NCBI RefSeq assembly: GCF_014647055.1
Contig: NZ_BMOL01000001.1
Coordinates: 52,501-116,500, forward strand
Length of the DNA: 64,000 nucleotides
Direction: 5' to 3'
DNA from: Deinococcus aerolatus
GTDB taxonomy: Bacteria > Deinococcota > Deinococci > Deinococcales > Deinococcaceae
Shown in pieces: positions 41,463 to 51,294 of this stretch (the first letter of the stretch is position 1; each line of letters begins with the position of its first letter). The position numbers and the translations under genes were made by a program. The notes under the pieces are model-generated. The model was not told the origin of the DNA and made no database searches. It was given only the letters and a program-made list of their open reading frames with translations.

Positions 41463-41579
41463 ACGGGTTCCATTTGTTTCGCTTACAAATCGGGAACGCG
41501 CCGATTTGCAAACTTCACGCCCGGAACCCGTTCTACTCCCGCCCGCTTCGCTCGGATGTCCATCGTTTTTACAAACGAT
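41463..41579. repeat. Dense inverted repeats in a noncoding, AT-richer stretch
   Basis: Between the PsbP-like gene and the HAD gene. ACGGGTTCC (41463-41471) pairs with GGAACCCGT (41523-41531). Inside, ATTTGT-ACAAAT (41472-41490) and CAAATCGG-CCGATTTG (41486-41508) share the ACAAAT arm and so are mutually exclusive. A separate stem ATCGTTT-TTAC-AAACGAT lies at 41562-41579. The frames here are short and unconvincing. It may be a dispersed repeat or a structured RNA. Confidence 0.6.
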
Positions 41580-41610
41580 TCAATCGGAGTCAGTACGACA
41601 GCCCTCTTCG

Positions 41611-42438
41611 CTATTCGCGCTCCAGCCGGTCTGCCCAGGCGTTCAGGTACGCGCCCAGATCACTCTGGCGTTCCAGCCGGGTGTGGGCGTGGCGGGCCAG
41701 CAGCGGCAGCGTGCCCACCTGCACGGCGTAGCCCGCCACCTCCAGCATGGCCTCATCGTTGTCGCTGTCGCCGAAGGCCACCGCGCGCCCGTGCGGCAGC
41801 CGCAGCGCGTCGGCGATCAGGGTCAGGGCTGCGCCCTTGTGCGCCCCTTCCGGCGTGACGGTCAGGAAACTTACATAGGGGTCCTGTGCGCCGGTCAGGA
41901 CCAGGTGTGGGTGAGATTCCCTGAGCCGCCGGGCAAGACCGGCCACCTGCGGGTGGTAGAAGCCGACTTTCAGGATGTCCCCGGCAGGCGCCTCGTTCAG
42001 CGGGCCGAAGTTGCGGGCAATCATCCAGGGTTCCGGCTCGGTGCCGCGCGGCAGGTCCACGAACAGGCGCTCGGCGGTGAACAGCACGGTCCGCGCGCCC
42101 GTCAGTTCATGGGCCAGCACCGCCTCCAGGTCCCTGGGCGTGAAGCGGGCCTCGGTGTGCAGTTCGCCCCCCACCACAATGCGCCCGCCGTTGTTGGTGG
42201 CCACGGCGTCGGGCTGCATGGCGTCCATCACGGCGTCGGGGGCCGTATCGCGCCCGGTGATGATCGCCAGCCTGACGTCCGCCGCCCGCAGCCGGGCCAG
42301 CCCCTGGGCGGTGGCCGCGTCCGCCGCCCGGCCCTGCTCGGTGATCAGGGTGCCGTCCAGATCAAAGGCCATCAGCAGCGGCACACCTGCCGGGGGTGCG
42401 GTGCTGGGACGGGTCGGGGCTGAATCGGGAGAGGTCAC
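41611..42438 (-). CDS. HAD-superfamily phosphatase (Cof/sucrose-phosphatase type)
   Basis: Protein of 275 residues. Motif I LLMAFDLDGTLITEQG, motif II LAIITGRDTAPDAV, and C-terminal AHKGAALTLIADALRLPHGR followed by VAFGDSDNDEAML (motifs III and IV) define a type IIB cap HAD phosphatase acting on a sugar phosphate or similar. The GTG at 42438 is chosen because TACGCT lies exactly 7 nt before it; the frame to 42810 is a shadow of the histidine kinase gene. Confidence 0.9.
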   Translation of the reverse strand: MTSPDSAPTRPSTAPPAGVPLLMAFDLDGTLITEQGRAADAATAQGLARLRAADVRLAIITGRDTAPDAVMDAMQPDAVATNNGGRIVVGGELHTEARFTPRDLEAVLAHELTGARTVLFTAERLFVDLPRGTEPEPWMIARNFGPLNEAPAGDILKVGFYHPQVAGLARRLRESHPHLVLTGAQDPYVSFLTVTPEGAHKGAALTLIADALRLPHGRAVAFGDSDNDEAMLEVAGYAVQVGTLPLLARHAHTRLERQSDLGAYLNAWADRLERE

Positions 42439-42445
42439 GGGCGGC

Positions 42446-42451
42446 AGCGTA
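42446..42451 (-). promoter_or_regulatory. Leaderless -10 hexamer for HAD gene
   Basis: TACGCT, 7 nt before GTG 42438. Confidence 0.6.
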
Positions 42452-42505
42452 GCAAAGACCGGCCGGGCCAAAGGAGAGCGGGGCCAGGGAAGCGCAGCGG
42501 CCTGG

Positions 42506-43738
42506 CTACCTGGCCGGCACCTGAGTGTCAGGCCCGGGCTGTTCCGTCTCCAGAACCGCCGTGTCCTGAACCGCGGGCAGGGTGAACCGGAGGTCGGTGC
42601 CGCCCTGAGCGTTGGCCTCGATCCAGATGCGGCCGCCGTGGCGCTCCACGATCCGCCGGCACACCGCCAGCCCGATGCCGTTGCCCCCGGTGGCGGTGCG
42701 CCCGTGCAGCCGCTGGAACATGCCGAAGACCTTCTCGGCGTGTTCCAGCGCGACCCCGATGCCGTTGTCGCGCAGCGTGAACAGATGCAGTTTGCCGTCC
42801 GGCTCGGCACTCAGCTCGATCCGCAGCGGCGCGGCCCCATGAAATTTAAGGGCGTTGCCCAGCAGATTGTCCAGCAGCTGCCGCATCTGGGGTGGGTTGG
42901 CCCAGACCGGCGGCAGCTCGGAAATCTGCAGTTCGGCGTCTGACGGCCACGGCAGGTCCGCCAGTACCTTCCGGGACAGTTCCCCCAGATCCGTCGCGGT
43001 GCGCGGGGCGTCCTCGCTGACGGTGGTCAGCGCCAGCACGTCGCGCACCAGTCGGCGGGCGCGGCCCACCTGCTCGGTGATGTGGTCCAGGTAGCCGTCG
43101 GCACGCTCGTCGAGTTGCTTGCCCCGGTAGCGGTGGCGCAGGATGTCGGTATAGGCCCCCAGCGTCCGCAGCGGCTCCTGCAGATCGTGGCTGGCGACGT
43201 ACACGAACTGCGAGAGTTCCTCGTTGCGGTTGACCAGTTCGCGGTTCACGCTCTGCAGAATCTCCTCGCTGGCCTCCAGGGCCTTCGTGCGTTCCAGGAC
43301 GCGCCGCTCCAGCGAGGCGTTCAGGGACGTGACCTCCAGCTCCGCCAGTTTGCGGCGGGTGATGTCCTCATGGGCCACCAGGGCAAAGCACTCCCCGTCC
43401 TGTTCGAAGCGGGTCACGCGGGCCAGGAAATACCGCTGCTCGGTGGCCGTGTGACAGGGATATTCCAGCTCGTAGAGCCTCAGTTCACCGGCCATCACCG
43501 CCCGAATTCCCGCCGAGATGGCGCGGGCATCGCCGCTGTCCTCCCCCTGCGCCGCGTCGCAGACCCTCAGGTAGTTGGTCCCCAGATCCTCGCCAGTTCC
43601 GCCGTTGTTGCACGCAAAGACCGTCCAGGACCGGTTGACGGCCACGATGACTCCGGTCCCGTCGATAATGGCGATGTTGGCCAGCAAGGCATCGAAAGCC
43701 GCCAGTGCAAAGCGTTCAGGCGGCGAGGTGGGGAGCAT
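42506..43738 (-). CDS. PAS-domain sensor histidine kinase
   Basis: Soluble kinase of 410 residues without membrane spans. Residues about 12-128 form a PAS domain (IIDGTGVIVAVNRSWTVFAC to LVAHEDITRRKLAE), 130-178 a coiled linker, the H box is YVASHDLQEPLRTLGAYTDI (His184), the N box LLDNLLGNALKFH (291-300), G1 DNGIG (324-328) and G2 GGNGIGLAVCRRI. The H-box type is that of phytochrome-like kinases whose partner is an Rcp1-like regulator, and exactly such a regulator is divergently encoded. The PAS signal is unknown. Confidence 0.93.
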   Translation of the reverse strand: MLPTSPPERFALAAFDALLANIAIIDGTGVIVAVNRSWTVFACNNGGTGEDLGTNYLRVCDAAQGEDSGDARAISAGIRAVMAGELRLYELEYPCHTATEQRYFLARVTRFEQDGECFALVAHEDITRRKLAELEVTSLNASLERRVLERTKALEASEEILQSVNRELVNRNEELSQFVYVASHDLQEPLRTLGAYTDILRHRYRGKQLDERADGYLDHITEQVGRARRLVRDVLALTTVSEDAPRTATDLGELSRKVLADLPWPSDAELQISELPPVWANPPQMRQLLDNLLGNALKFHGAAPLRIELSAEPDGKLHLFTLRDNGIGVALEHAEKVFGMFQRLHGRTATGGNGIGLAVCRRIVERHGGRIWIEANAQGGTDLRFTLPAVQDTAVLETEQPGPDTQVPAR

Positions 43739-43815
43739 TCCTCAAGGTAACACCCGCACTGGAATCAACCCGCAACACGGCCCGCATTCATGCCTTTCTT
43801 TGCGAGAGCATTACA

Positions 43816-43830
43816 TTGTCAACTGGACAA
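43816..43830. promoter_or_regulatory. Inverted repeat in the kinase-regulator divergent region
   Basis: TTGTC-AACTG-GACAA, in the 127-base gap between the divergent genes and 36 bases before the regulator start. It may control either gene. Confidence 0.4.
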
Positions 43831-43853
43831 CGATTCCTGCTTCACCCGATTAT

Positions 43854-43859
43854 TAGTCT
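43854..43859 (+). promoter_or_regulatory. Leaderless -10 hexamer for response regulator
   Basis: TAGTCT, 6 nt before ATG 43866. Confidence 0.6.
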
Positions 43860-43865
43860 GATTTC

Positions 43866-44321
43866 ATGAGTCCCGCCCCCTTTCAACTGTTGCTGGTCGA
43901 GGACGAACTGGCCGACGCGCTACTGTTCCAGGACATGCTGGCCGAGCAGGACCAGGACATCCAGGTTCACCATGTCCAGAACGGTCAGGAAGCCTTGGCC
44001 TACTTGTGCGACCCTGTGCCGGGGTCCCGCCCCCAGTTGATCGTGCTGGACCTGAACATGCCGATCATGAACGGACACGAGTTTCTGGAGCGGGTCAAGA
44101 TGCTGCCCGACGTCCGCTCGATTCCGGTGCTGGTGCTGTCCACGTCCGAGCACCCTACCGACATCCACCGCGCCTACGATCAGCACATCAGCGGATACGT
44201 GGTCAAGCCAGGCAACTACCAGGAATACATGCACGTGCTGGAAACCATCCGGGCCTACTGGCGTGGGCTGGTGCGCCTGCCCAATCTGGAAGAGGTAATC
44301 CAGAGCCGCGTGGCCCGCTGA
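43866..44321 (+). CDS. Rcp1-like single-domain response regulator
   Basis: Receiver-only protein of 151 residues. Acidic pair Glu12-Asp13 (LLLVEDELADALLF), phosphoacceptor Asp62 (LIVLDLNMPIMNG), Ser/Thr at 92-93 (VLVLSTSEHPTDI) and Lys114 (YVVKPGNYQEYM) are all present. The extended AYLCDP insert and YRAYW-type C-terminus are typical of Rcp1, the partner of phytochrome-like kinases. There is no output domain, so it signals through protein contacts. Its kinase is probably the divergent neighbour. Confidence 0.93.
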   Translation: MSPAPFQLLLVEDELADALLFQDMLAEQDQDIQVHHVQNGQEALAYLCDPVPGSRPQLIVLDLNMPIMNGHEFLERVKMLPDVRSIPVLVLSTSEHPTDIHRAYDQHISGYVVKPGNYQEYMHVLETIRAYWRGLVRLPNLEEVIQSRVAR

Positions 44322-44361
44322 GCCTGAGCGGCGGCCCAGCCGACCACCCGCCTCGTCGACG

Positions 44362-44391
44362 TCCCCGCCCCACCCTGCTGGGGAGTTTTTT
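44362..44391 (+). terminator. Terminator after response regulator
   Basis: TCCCC and GGGGA pair around 13 nt, followed by six T residues (44386-44391). Confidence 0.6.
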
Positions 44392-44423
44392 GTGGCTGGT
44401 CACAGGGGAGGGCAGCCCGCCGG

Positions 44424-44921
44424 TCAGTTTCCGCGCAGCGTGGCCATGGAGCGCAGGTACCAGTGCGCCACCGCCCGCATCACTTCCTTGTTCTCGCCAT
44501 CACGAACGCTGACAGCAACGGTCAGGCGGGCCTTGCCGTCTGTGGCATAGGCTTCCAGGGCGGCAGCCAGGTCCCCGGCACGGGCCTCAGCGCGGGCACT
44601 CAGGCCCCCACGGGCGCGGCCCACGTAATGCGTGTCGAGCCGCTCGATCAGCGGCACAGCCCCGGCGATGTGCGCCGCAAACGCCCCGGCAAACGCCGCT
44701 CCACTCGTCGCCTCGGCCAGCAGGAACTGCGCCCCGGCGTGAATGGTGCCCAGGTGGTTGTGGTATGCGGGCGTGTCGGGGCACTCTCCAGTGGCCCAGC
44801 CCACGCCGACGTCAGTGATGGTCACGCCCACGGTGGCGTTCATGGGAATGGCGTGCAACGCGGCCTGAACAGTCTGGACAGCTTGCGGGGGCAGGGGGGA
44901 GTGCAGCGTGGATTCAGGCAT
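44424..44921 (-). CDS. Hotdog-fold thioesterase (DUF4442/PaaI-like)
   Basis: Protein of 165 residues: MPESTLHSPLPPQAVQTVQA, then PAYHNHLGTIHAGAQFLLAE and SGAAFAGAFAAHIAGAVPLI. The HNHLGTIHAGA segment is the hotdog core seen in DUF4442 proteins, which act on acyl-CoA or are non-catalytic. The ATG at 44921 with AGAGG upstream is preferred to the longer frame. Confidence 0.82.
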   Translation of the reverse strand: MPESTLHSPLPPQAVQTVQAALHAIPMNATVGVTITDVGVGWATGECPDTPAYHNHLGTIHAGAQFLLAEATSGAAFAGAFAAHIAGAVPLIERLDTHYVGRARGGLSARAEARAGDLAAALEAYATDGKARLTVAVSVRDGENKEVMRAVAHWYLRSMATLRGN

Positions 44922-45002
44922 AGAGACCTCTGGGAACTGGATTCTTGAACCGGGTTTGATTTCTGGGTTCAAGGAGAAGGGGACGTGGGCCGAGGGTGAC
45001 GC

Positions 45003-45566
45003 TCAGGTGTAGGGGTCTTCGACGTAGCGGCGCAGCACGTCCACAGGCGGGTATGTCCCGGCCCGCAGCAACTCCTCGATCTGGCGGGCATGGGTCCAGG
45101 TCTGCGCGGCCAGTTCGGGGGTGACCAGCCCGGCCTGCACGGCCTCTTCCAGTTCATCGGCGTCGATGATCTCGGTAGCAGTGATGGTCCAGCGCGCGGC
45201 CTCGTCGGGGTCGCCCACCACATCCAGGTACAGGTCGTCGTGCCACGGCAGCCCGTCCTCCTGCACGCCCTCACCGCCGTGAATGTCCACGTAGAACTGC
45301 ACCGGCTGGCCTGCCGCGTCCAGTTGCACGGTCAGGGCCGCGCCCATGACCCCCTCGCCCGCCCCCGTCGGATGACAGCGAACCCAGCGGTAGCCGTGAT
45401 CCAGAATCCGGTGACAGAGGCCGGTGCCCGGCCTGGAGACCTCCAGCGGGCGAATGACCGTCCGGGCCGTGAAATCCACGATCACGTAGCCCGGCACAGC
45501 CAGCACGGTCTGGGCCGAGTCGGTGACCCGCGCCCAGGGCCGGAGATCGAAGGTTTTGCGCTTCAC
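45003..45566 (-). CDS. DUF402 (FomD-like) protein
   Basis: Protein of 187 residues: KRKTFDLRPWARVTDSAQTV at the start and the DUF402 core VQFYVDIHGGEGVQEDGLPW, then HDDLYLDVVGDPDEAARWTI, in which Asp/Asn residues bind metal. Family members are nucleoside diphosphatases such as Staphylococcus Ntdp or FomD. GTG 45566 has TACTCT 7 nt upstream. Its promoter overlaps that of the divergent gene. Confidence 0.85.
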   Translation of the reverse strand: MKRKTFDLRPWARVTDSAQTVLAVPGYVIVDFTARTVIRPLEVSRPGTGLCHRILDHGYRWVRCHPTGAGEGVMGAALTVQLDAAGQPVQFYVDIHGGEGVQEDGLPWHDDLYLDVVGDPDEAARWTITATEIIDADELEEAVQAGLVTPELAAQTWTHARQIEELLRAGTYPPVDVLRRYVEDPYT

Positions 45567-45573
45567 GCTCCCA

Positions 45574-45579
45574 AGAGTA
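45574..45579 (-). promoter_or_regulatory. Leaderless -10 hexamer for DUF402 gene
   Basis: TACTCT, 7 nt before GTG 45566. Confidence 0.6.
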
Positions 45580-45589
45580 GCGGTTTCGC

Positions 45590-45595
45590 TAGGAT
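45590..45595 (+). promoter_or_regulatory. Leaderless -10 hexamer for anchored protein gene
   Basis: TAGGAT, 6 nt before GTG 45602; 10 bases from the divergent hexamer. Confidence 0.6.
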
Positions 45596-45601
45596 GCGGG
45601 C

Positions 45602-46012
45602 GTGATCCGCCGCTCCCCCCGTCCGTGGCCCGCGCTGGTACGGACTGCGCTGGTTCTGGCCGCCCTGATGATGGGTGCCTTGTGGGCCGTTCCCGCCGCT
45701 CGGGAGGCGGGGGCCACACGCCAGCGTCAGGCCGACGAGACGGCGCGGCAGGCGGCGGCGCAGCGGCTGATGGCCTCCGATCCGGTGCGCTTCGAGGAAT
45801 ATGTGCGCCAGGTGGCGATTGCCGCCGACGTGGTTGGCGACGGCCAGCAGGATGCCAGCGGCCCGTGTCTCAGCGTCAGCGGCTTCGAGAGCGGCCTGTG
45901 CGATCCGCCGCCCGAGACCCGGACCTGCGCGATTCACGATCCGGGCGACGGGCACGTTACCGTACGGCTGACCCTCACGGACGGGCGGGTCTTCCAGTGG
46001 CCCAGGAGATAG
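45602..46012 (+). CDS. Membrane-anchored or secreted protein, unknown function
   Basis: Protein of 136 residues. A basic N-terminus and one hydrophobic span (LVRTALVLAALMMGALWAVP) act as signal or anchor, followed by a short helix (RQADETARQAAAQRLMASDP) and a domain with three cysteines (GPCLSVSGFESGLCDPPPET then RTCAIHDPG) that may be disulfide bonded. No family recognised. Starts at GTG. Confidence 0.65.
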   Translation: MIRRSPRPWPALVRTALVLAALMMGALWAVPAAREAGATRQRQADETARQAAAQRLMASDPVRFEEYVRQVAIAADVVGDGQQDASGPCLSVSGFESGLCDPPPETRTCAIHDPGDGHVTVRLTLTDGRVFQWPRR

Positions 46013-46104
46013 GTTTTTCTCGTCCCCGGCTGCTGCGCTGACGCGCGACGGCCAGAAACGCGGCGCCAGTTACTTCCGCCGCCACGTTTCTGACTGTCTC
46101 TGCC

Positions 46105-46689
<585 letters not shown>

Positions 46690-46695
46690 GCAGCG

Positions 46696-46701
46696 AGTGT
46701 A
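46696..46701 (-). promoter_or_regulatory. Leaderless -10 hexamer for DUF697 gene
   Basis: TACACT, 6 nt before ATG 46689. Confidence 0.6.
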
Positions 46702-46779
46702 CTCCGGCTCCGGGCGGGAGGGTGAGGCGTCGCCGGGCGGACATTCACCTTTCGCCCTGCCCCCCGCGCCACAGCAGAC

Positions 46780-46807
46780 GGACACGCCGGGGGGAGGTAG
46801 CGTGTCC
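46780..46807. repeat. Intergenic inverted repeat
   Basis: GGACACGC and GCGTGTCC, perfect 8-bp arms 12 nt apart, in the gap between the DUF697 gene and the thioesterase pair. Could act as the end of the thioesterase transcript; no T run. Confidence 0.45.
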
Positions 46808-46954
46808 AGGGAGGGAGGGACGAGAGGTGGAGTACACCACTCCATCAAAGCTTAAATCCGGCGCATGACAGTTGTCTGACAGCGTGGTGCAGGCACCTTG
46901 AGCGTGGGTTCAGGGCTGTGCCGGGCCAGGAAGAGAACGGCCTCAAGCGATTGG

Positions 46955-47440
46955 TCAGATGGCCGGCTGTCCTTCAGATGACGGGCGGCCCTGTTCCGGT
47001 CCAGATTCGGTCCGGTCAGGCATGGGAATGATGGCCAGAGTGCAGCGCGAGACGCACACCATCTTGCCGCGCCCGTCGACGATCTCAATGCTCCAGACCT
47101 CGGTGGTGCGGCCCTGGAAGATGGGGGTGCCAGTGGCCGTGACCGTGCCGGACACCACGCTGCGCAGATGGTTGGCATTGATTTCCAGCCCCACCGCCAG
47201 CATCCCGCGGTCCCGCACATTCAAGTACGCCCCGGTGCTGGCCACGCTCTCGGCCAGGGCCACGCTCGCGCCGCCGTGCAGGATGCCGAACGGCTGATGC
47301 ACCCGCGCTTCCACCGGCATCTGTGCCACCACTTTGGCGCCGCTGGCCTCGCTGAAGGTAATGCCCAGATGCTCCACCAGACCGCGCTGCCCGCCCAGCC
47401 CCTCCAGGATGGCGTCGGACGCAGGAGTGTGGGCAGTCAT
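46955..47440 (-). CDS. PaaI/MenI-like hotdog thioesterase
   Basis: Acyl-CoA thioesterase of 161 residues. The active-site helix is HQPFGILHGGASVALAESVA, where the family's Gln/His and Glu residues are all visible, followed by RSVVSGTVTATGTPIFQGRT. Closest in pattern to YdiI/MenI enzymes, which hydrolyse DHNA-CoA or benzoyl-CoA-type thioesters. Its ATG overlaps the stop of the upstream thioesterase (ATGA). Confidence 0.88.
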   Translation of the reverse strand: MTAHTPASDAILEGLGGQRGLVEHLGITFSEASGAKVVAQMPVEARVHQPFGILHGGASVALAESVASTGAYLNVRDRGMLAVGLEINANHLRSVVSGTVTATGTPIFQGRTTEVWSIEIVDGRGKMVCVSRCTLAIIPMPDRTESGPEQGRPSSEGQPAI

Positions 47441-48039
47441 TGTCCTGCCTCCTGGGCCACCGTCTCCTGGGCGCCTGATGCCCGGATCGGTTGGGCGGCG
47501 GCGCGCTCAGGCCGCATCACCAGACAGGTGGTGGTGGCCGTGGCGTAGACCTTGCCCGCGTCGTCCACGATCTGCGCCGTGGCCGTGGCCACCCGGCGCG
47601 ACACGCTGATCACCTCGGCCACGGCACGGACCTCGCCCAGGCCAAGCTGCAGCGGCCGCAGGTACTTGACCGCCAGATCCAGGGTGGTGTAGCCCACCCC
47701 GGCAGGCAGCAGGGTGTGGATCGCGCAGCCCAGCGCCGAATCCAGCAGCGTGGCGTACACGCCGCCATGAACGCTGCCGATGGGGTTGTAGTGAAACTCC
47801 TCGGGCCGCATGCGGAAGGTGACCCGGCCCTCCTGCACGTCCTCCTCGCCGCCAATCGTGAAGCCCAGCGTCTGCCCGATCGGCGGCGGGGGAAAGTCGC
47901 CGCGGGCCATGCCGCGCAGGTACGCCAGCCCGCTCAGGCCGGGGGCCGCGCCCGCACCGATCAGCGGGTCCTGCCAGGTGTAGGTGCGGGTGCGCTGCGG
48001 GAGGCTGGTTTCCATTGGCTTGTCCTGGGTCTGGGTCAT
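47437..48039 (-). CDS. PaaI-family hotdog thioesterase
   Basis: Protein of 200 residues. Core FHYNPIGSVHGGVYATLLDS, then LDLAVKYLRPLQLGLGEVRA. Contains HGG and an Asp in the active-site helix, as in PaaI. About 50 residues precede the hotdog domain. ATG 48039 has GAGGAG upstream. It is coupled by ATGA overlap to a second thioesterase, so the two may form a hetero-oligomer or act on related substrates. Confidence 0.88.
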   Translation of the reverse strand: MTQTQDKPMETSLPQRTRTYTWQDPLIGAGAAPGLSGLAYLRGMARGDFPPPPIGQTLGFTIGGEEDVQEGRVTFRMRPEEFHYNPIGSVHGGVYATLLDSALGCAIHTLLPAGVGYTTLDLAVKYLRPLQLGLGEVRAVAEVISVSRRVATATAQIVDDAGKVYATATTTCLVMRPERAAAQPIRASGAQETVAQEAGQ

Positions 48040-48270
48040 CGGGCTCCTCGGGGGGTGCGGGCTCTGGCGGCCGGTCTTGGGGGTGTGGTCAGTCTCGGAG
48101 GACGTGCTGGTCCTGGCCGACACCATACTGGGCGGTCCCTGCGCCGACCGTGATGTCCGGGTCACTGGGGTGGGATCTCCCCGGTCACGGACCAACTCGT
48201 CCCGCAGACCCGGGCACGGCAGAACCGGACATGAAGGACAGGGCGCATACGCGCGGCCTCCCCCACCCCC

Positions 48271-48276
48271 TATACT
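48271..48276 (+). promoter_or_regulatory. -10 hexamer for hemC
   Basis: TATACT, 9 nt before ATG 48286. Confidence 0.6.
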
Positions 48277-48285
48277 GGTTCAGTT

Positions 48286-49224
<939 letters not shown>

Positions 49225-49309
49225 CGTGCTTCGCCCGAAGCAGTTCGCCTAAAGAAGTCCTGAATCCAACCTGTGGGGGAGAGGGGCCGGCCTGCGCTCA
49301 AATGCGGGC

Positions 49310-50149
49310 ATGTCCCTCTCCCCCATTCTCGATCTGGCTGGTCTGACGCTGGAGGTCAATCATCTGGCGCGCGGCGTGCGCTTCTACTCGCAGGTGCTGG
49401 GCCTGGAACTGGCCCGCCACGACGAGGCAGCGGGCGTGGCCGAATTTGTGGTCAACCCGCACCAGACCCTGACCCTGTGGCAGCCGATCACGCGTCAGGC
49501 CAACGACGAACGCCTGGCCCCGCTGAGGCCACGGGGGGCGTCGCACCTTCACTACGCCTGGCAGGTTGAGCCCAGCGATCTGGAGCCCAGCAAGGGCCTG
49601 CTGGACGCGCACGGCCTGGAGTGGCAGGAGATCAATCTGGGCACGGAAGACCGGCCGGACTGGACGCTGTATTTTTTCGACCCCTTCGGGCACGGGCTGG
49701 AGTTGCGCGGGGTGGACCGGGCCGACGCGCGCCAGCCGCATTTTGCGCCCACGCCAGTCCAGCGCCCGCCCCACGCCCTGCCGGTCATGGGCCTGCGCGA
49801 GGTGGCCCTGGCCTTCAGCGACTACCCCACCATGAAGGAACGCCTACCCCGTGCCTACGGCTTCGCCCTGGCCAAGGAACAGGAGGACCGCGACTTCGCC
49901 CAGTTCACGCTGGGGCCGCACCCCGAGCCGGACGGCAACGGCACGCCACGCAGATGGCTGTACGCCTGGGACCCGCAGGTGGGACTGGCCGACATGCTGG
50001 GGGGCGATCACGCGCTGGTGCGCTTCTACGCCGACGTGGACGCGGTGGGCGCCTTGGTGGTCGCGGCGGGACTGCCGTGCCTGCGGGACGATCATGGGCT
50101 GGCGGTGCGCGATCCGGAAGGCCACGTGTTTGAATTTATTGCCGGTTGA
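49310..50149 (+). CDS. Two-domain VOC protein, CatE-like ring-cleavage dioxygenase
   Basis: Protein of 279 residues with two vicinal-oxygen-chelate modules. Module 1: GLTLEVNHLARGVRFYSQVL then LGLELARHD, with metal-type His in ASHLHYAWQV and Glu in DPFGHGLELRGV. Module 2: GLREVALAFSDYPTMKERLP and ending DPEGHVFEFIAG. The layout fits extradiol dioxygenases or two-domain glyoxalase-like proteins. Substrate not predictable. It ends at a strong convergent terminator. Confidence 0.82.
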   Translation: MSLSPILDLAGLTLEVNHLARGVRFYSQVLGLELARHDEAAGVAEFVVNPHQTLTLWQPITRQANDERLAPLRPRGASHLHYAWQVEPSDLEPSKGLLDAHGLEWQEINLGTEDRPDWTLYFFDPFGHGLELRGVDRADARQPHFAPTPVQRPPHALPVMGLREVALAFSDYPTMKERLPRAYGFALAKEQEDRDFAQFTLGPHPEPDGNGTPRRWLYAWDPQVGLADMLGGDHALVRFYADVDAVGALVVAAGLPCLRDDHGLAVRDPEGHVFEFIAG

Positions 50150-50179
50150 GCTGCAGGCCCATGCGACCATCAGACAGGC

Positions 50180-50226
50180 AAAAGGGGGCGGTGCCTGGGC
50201 TTAACACCCAGGCACCGCCCCCTTTT
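50180..50226. terminator. Bidirectional terminator
   Basis: A 20-bp perfect stem with A4 and T4 at its ends around a 7-nt CTTAACA loop, between convergent genes. Confidence 0.92.
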
Positions 50227-50234
50227 GGCCGAGA

Positions 50235-51263
50235 TTACCGGGTCTTGGGGTCCAGCGCGTCGCGCAGGCCATCACCGAACAGGTTGAAGGCCAGGCTGAA
50301 CAGCACGATAAAGGCTGCCGGGAAGACCAGCACGTACCAGTATTCGGGTTTCAGCCACGCCCGGGCAAAGTCCACCAGCTGCCCCCACTCGGAGTAACCC
50401 GGCTCGAAGCCCAGGCCCAGGAAGCTCAGGGCGGCGATGCCCAGCGGCACGGTGGCCAGGTCCAGCACCGAGATCGTGAACACGGTGGTGACGCTGTTGG
50501 GAATGATGTGCTTGAGAATCATGCGCATGTCACGGGCACCCAGGCCACGGGCGGCGTCCACGTACTCCAGCTGCCGCGTCTTGAGCACGTCTCCGCGGAT
50601 CACGCGGGCGTACCCGGCCCAGCCCGCCACCGAGTACGCCAGGATGATCGGCCATGTCGGATCACCCCCCGGATTCTTGGCACGCAGGATGGTCAGGATC
50701 ACCACCGTCAGCACCAGCCCCGGCATGGCGAACAGCACGTCGATAAAGCGCTGAATCAGGTTGTCGATCCAGCCGCCGTAAAAGCCGCTGATGGCCCCGA
50801 CCAGCACGCCCACCACCAGCGTGATGCCCACGATGGTAAAGGCCATCTTCAGCGCGGTGCGGGTACCCCACACCAGGCCGTAGAAGATGTTGTAGCCGTT
50901 GACGGTGCCAAAGGGAGCCGTGGCTCCTGCAATCGAGTTGGGCGGCGCCGGCTCCTGGGCAAAGCTGAGGCGCTCGATCTTGTAACAGCTGGCCGGAGGG
51001 GTCAGCACGGCCTTCCAGAACGGCGCGCCCAGCGGGTTGTATACCTCGTTCTGGGTGGTCATGTTCAGGTCGCGCAGGCAGTTGCCGGTGGGCTTGGCCA
51101 CCAGCGGGGCAAACAATGCCAGCAGCGCAAACAGCAGCGTGATGATCAGCCCGCCGATGGCCAGCGGGTTGCGCCGCAGCTTGCGCATGGCCGGGCCGGT
51201 CCAGAACATCTGGAAGGCACCGCGTTTTTCAATGGCGATGGGCGCCGAGGACGTGGTGGTCAT
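50235..51263 (-). CDS. Peptide/nickel-type ABC permease (DppC class)
   Basis: Membrane protein of 342 residues. N-terminal OppC-type segment ([20 protein letters not shown] then [16 protein letters not shown]), then an extracytoplasmic insert of about 70 residues with two cysteines ([20 protein letters not shown]), then the permease core with EAA loop [20 protein letters not shown]. The C-terminus [17 protein letters not shown] is typical of DppC. GGAGAA precedes the ATG. Last gene of a dppABC-like unit. Confidence 0.93.
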   Translation of the reverse strand: MTTTSSAPIAIEKRGAFQMFWTGPAMRKLRRNPLAIGGLIITLLFALLALFAPLVAKPTGNCLRDLNMTTQNEVYNPLGAPFWKAVLTPPASCYKIERLSFAQEPAPPNSIAGATAPFGTVNGYNIFYGLVWGTRTALKMAFTIVGITLVVGVLVGAISGFYGGWIDNLIQRFIDVLFAMPGLVLTVVILTILRAKNPGGDPTWPIILAYSVAGWAGYARVIRGDVLKTRQLEYVDAARGLGARDMRMILKHIIPNSVTTVFTISVLDLATVPLGIAALSFLGLGFEPGYSEWGQLVDFARAWLKPEYWYVLVFPAAFIVLFSLAFNLFGDGLRDALDPKTR

Positions 51264-51294
51264 GCAAATTCTCCGGGGATGAAGGAAGGGCTCA

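Noticed and set aside
42439..42810. N-terminal extension of the HAD gene
   Set aside because: Overlaps the histidine kinase gene in another frame, and a GTG with a leaderless hexamer lies at 42438.
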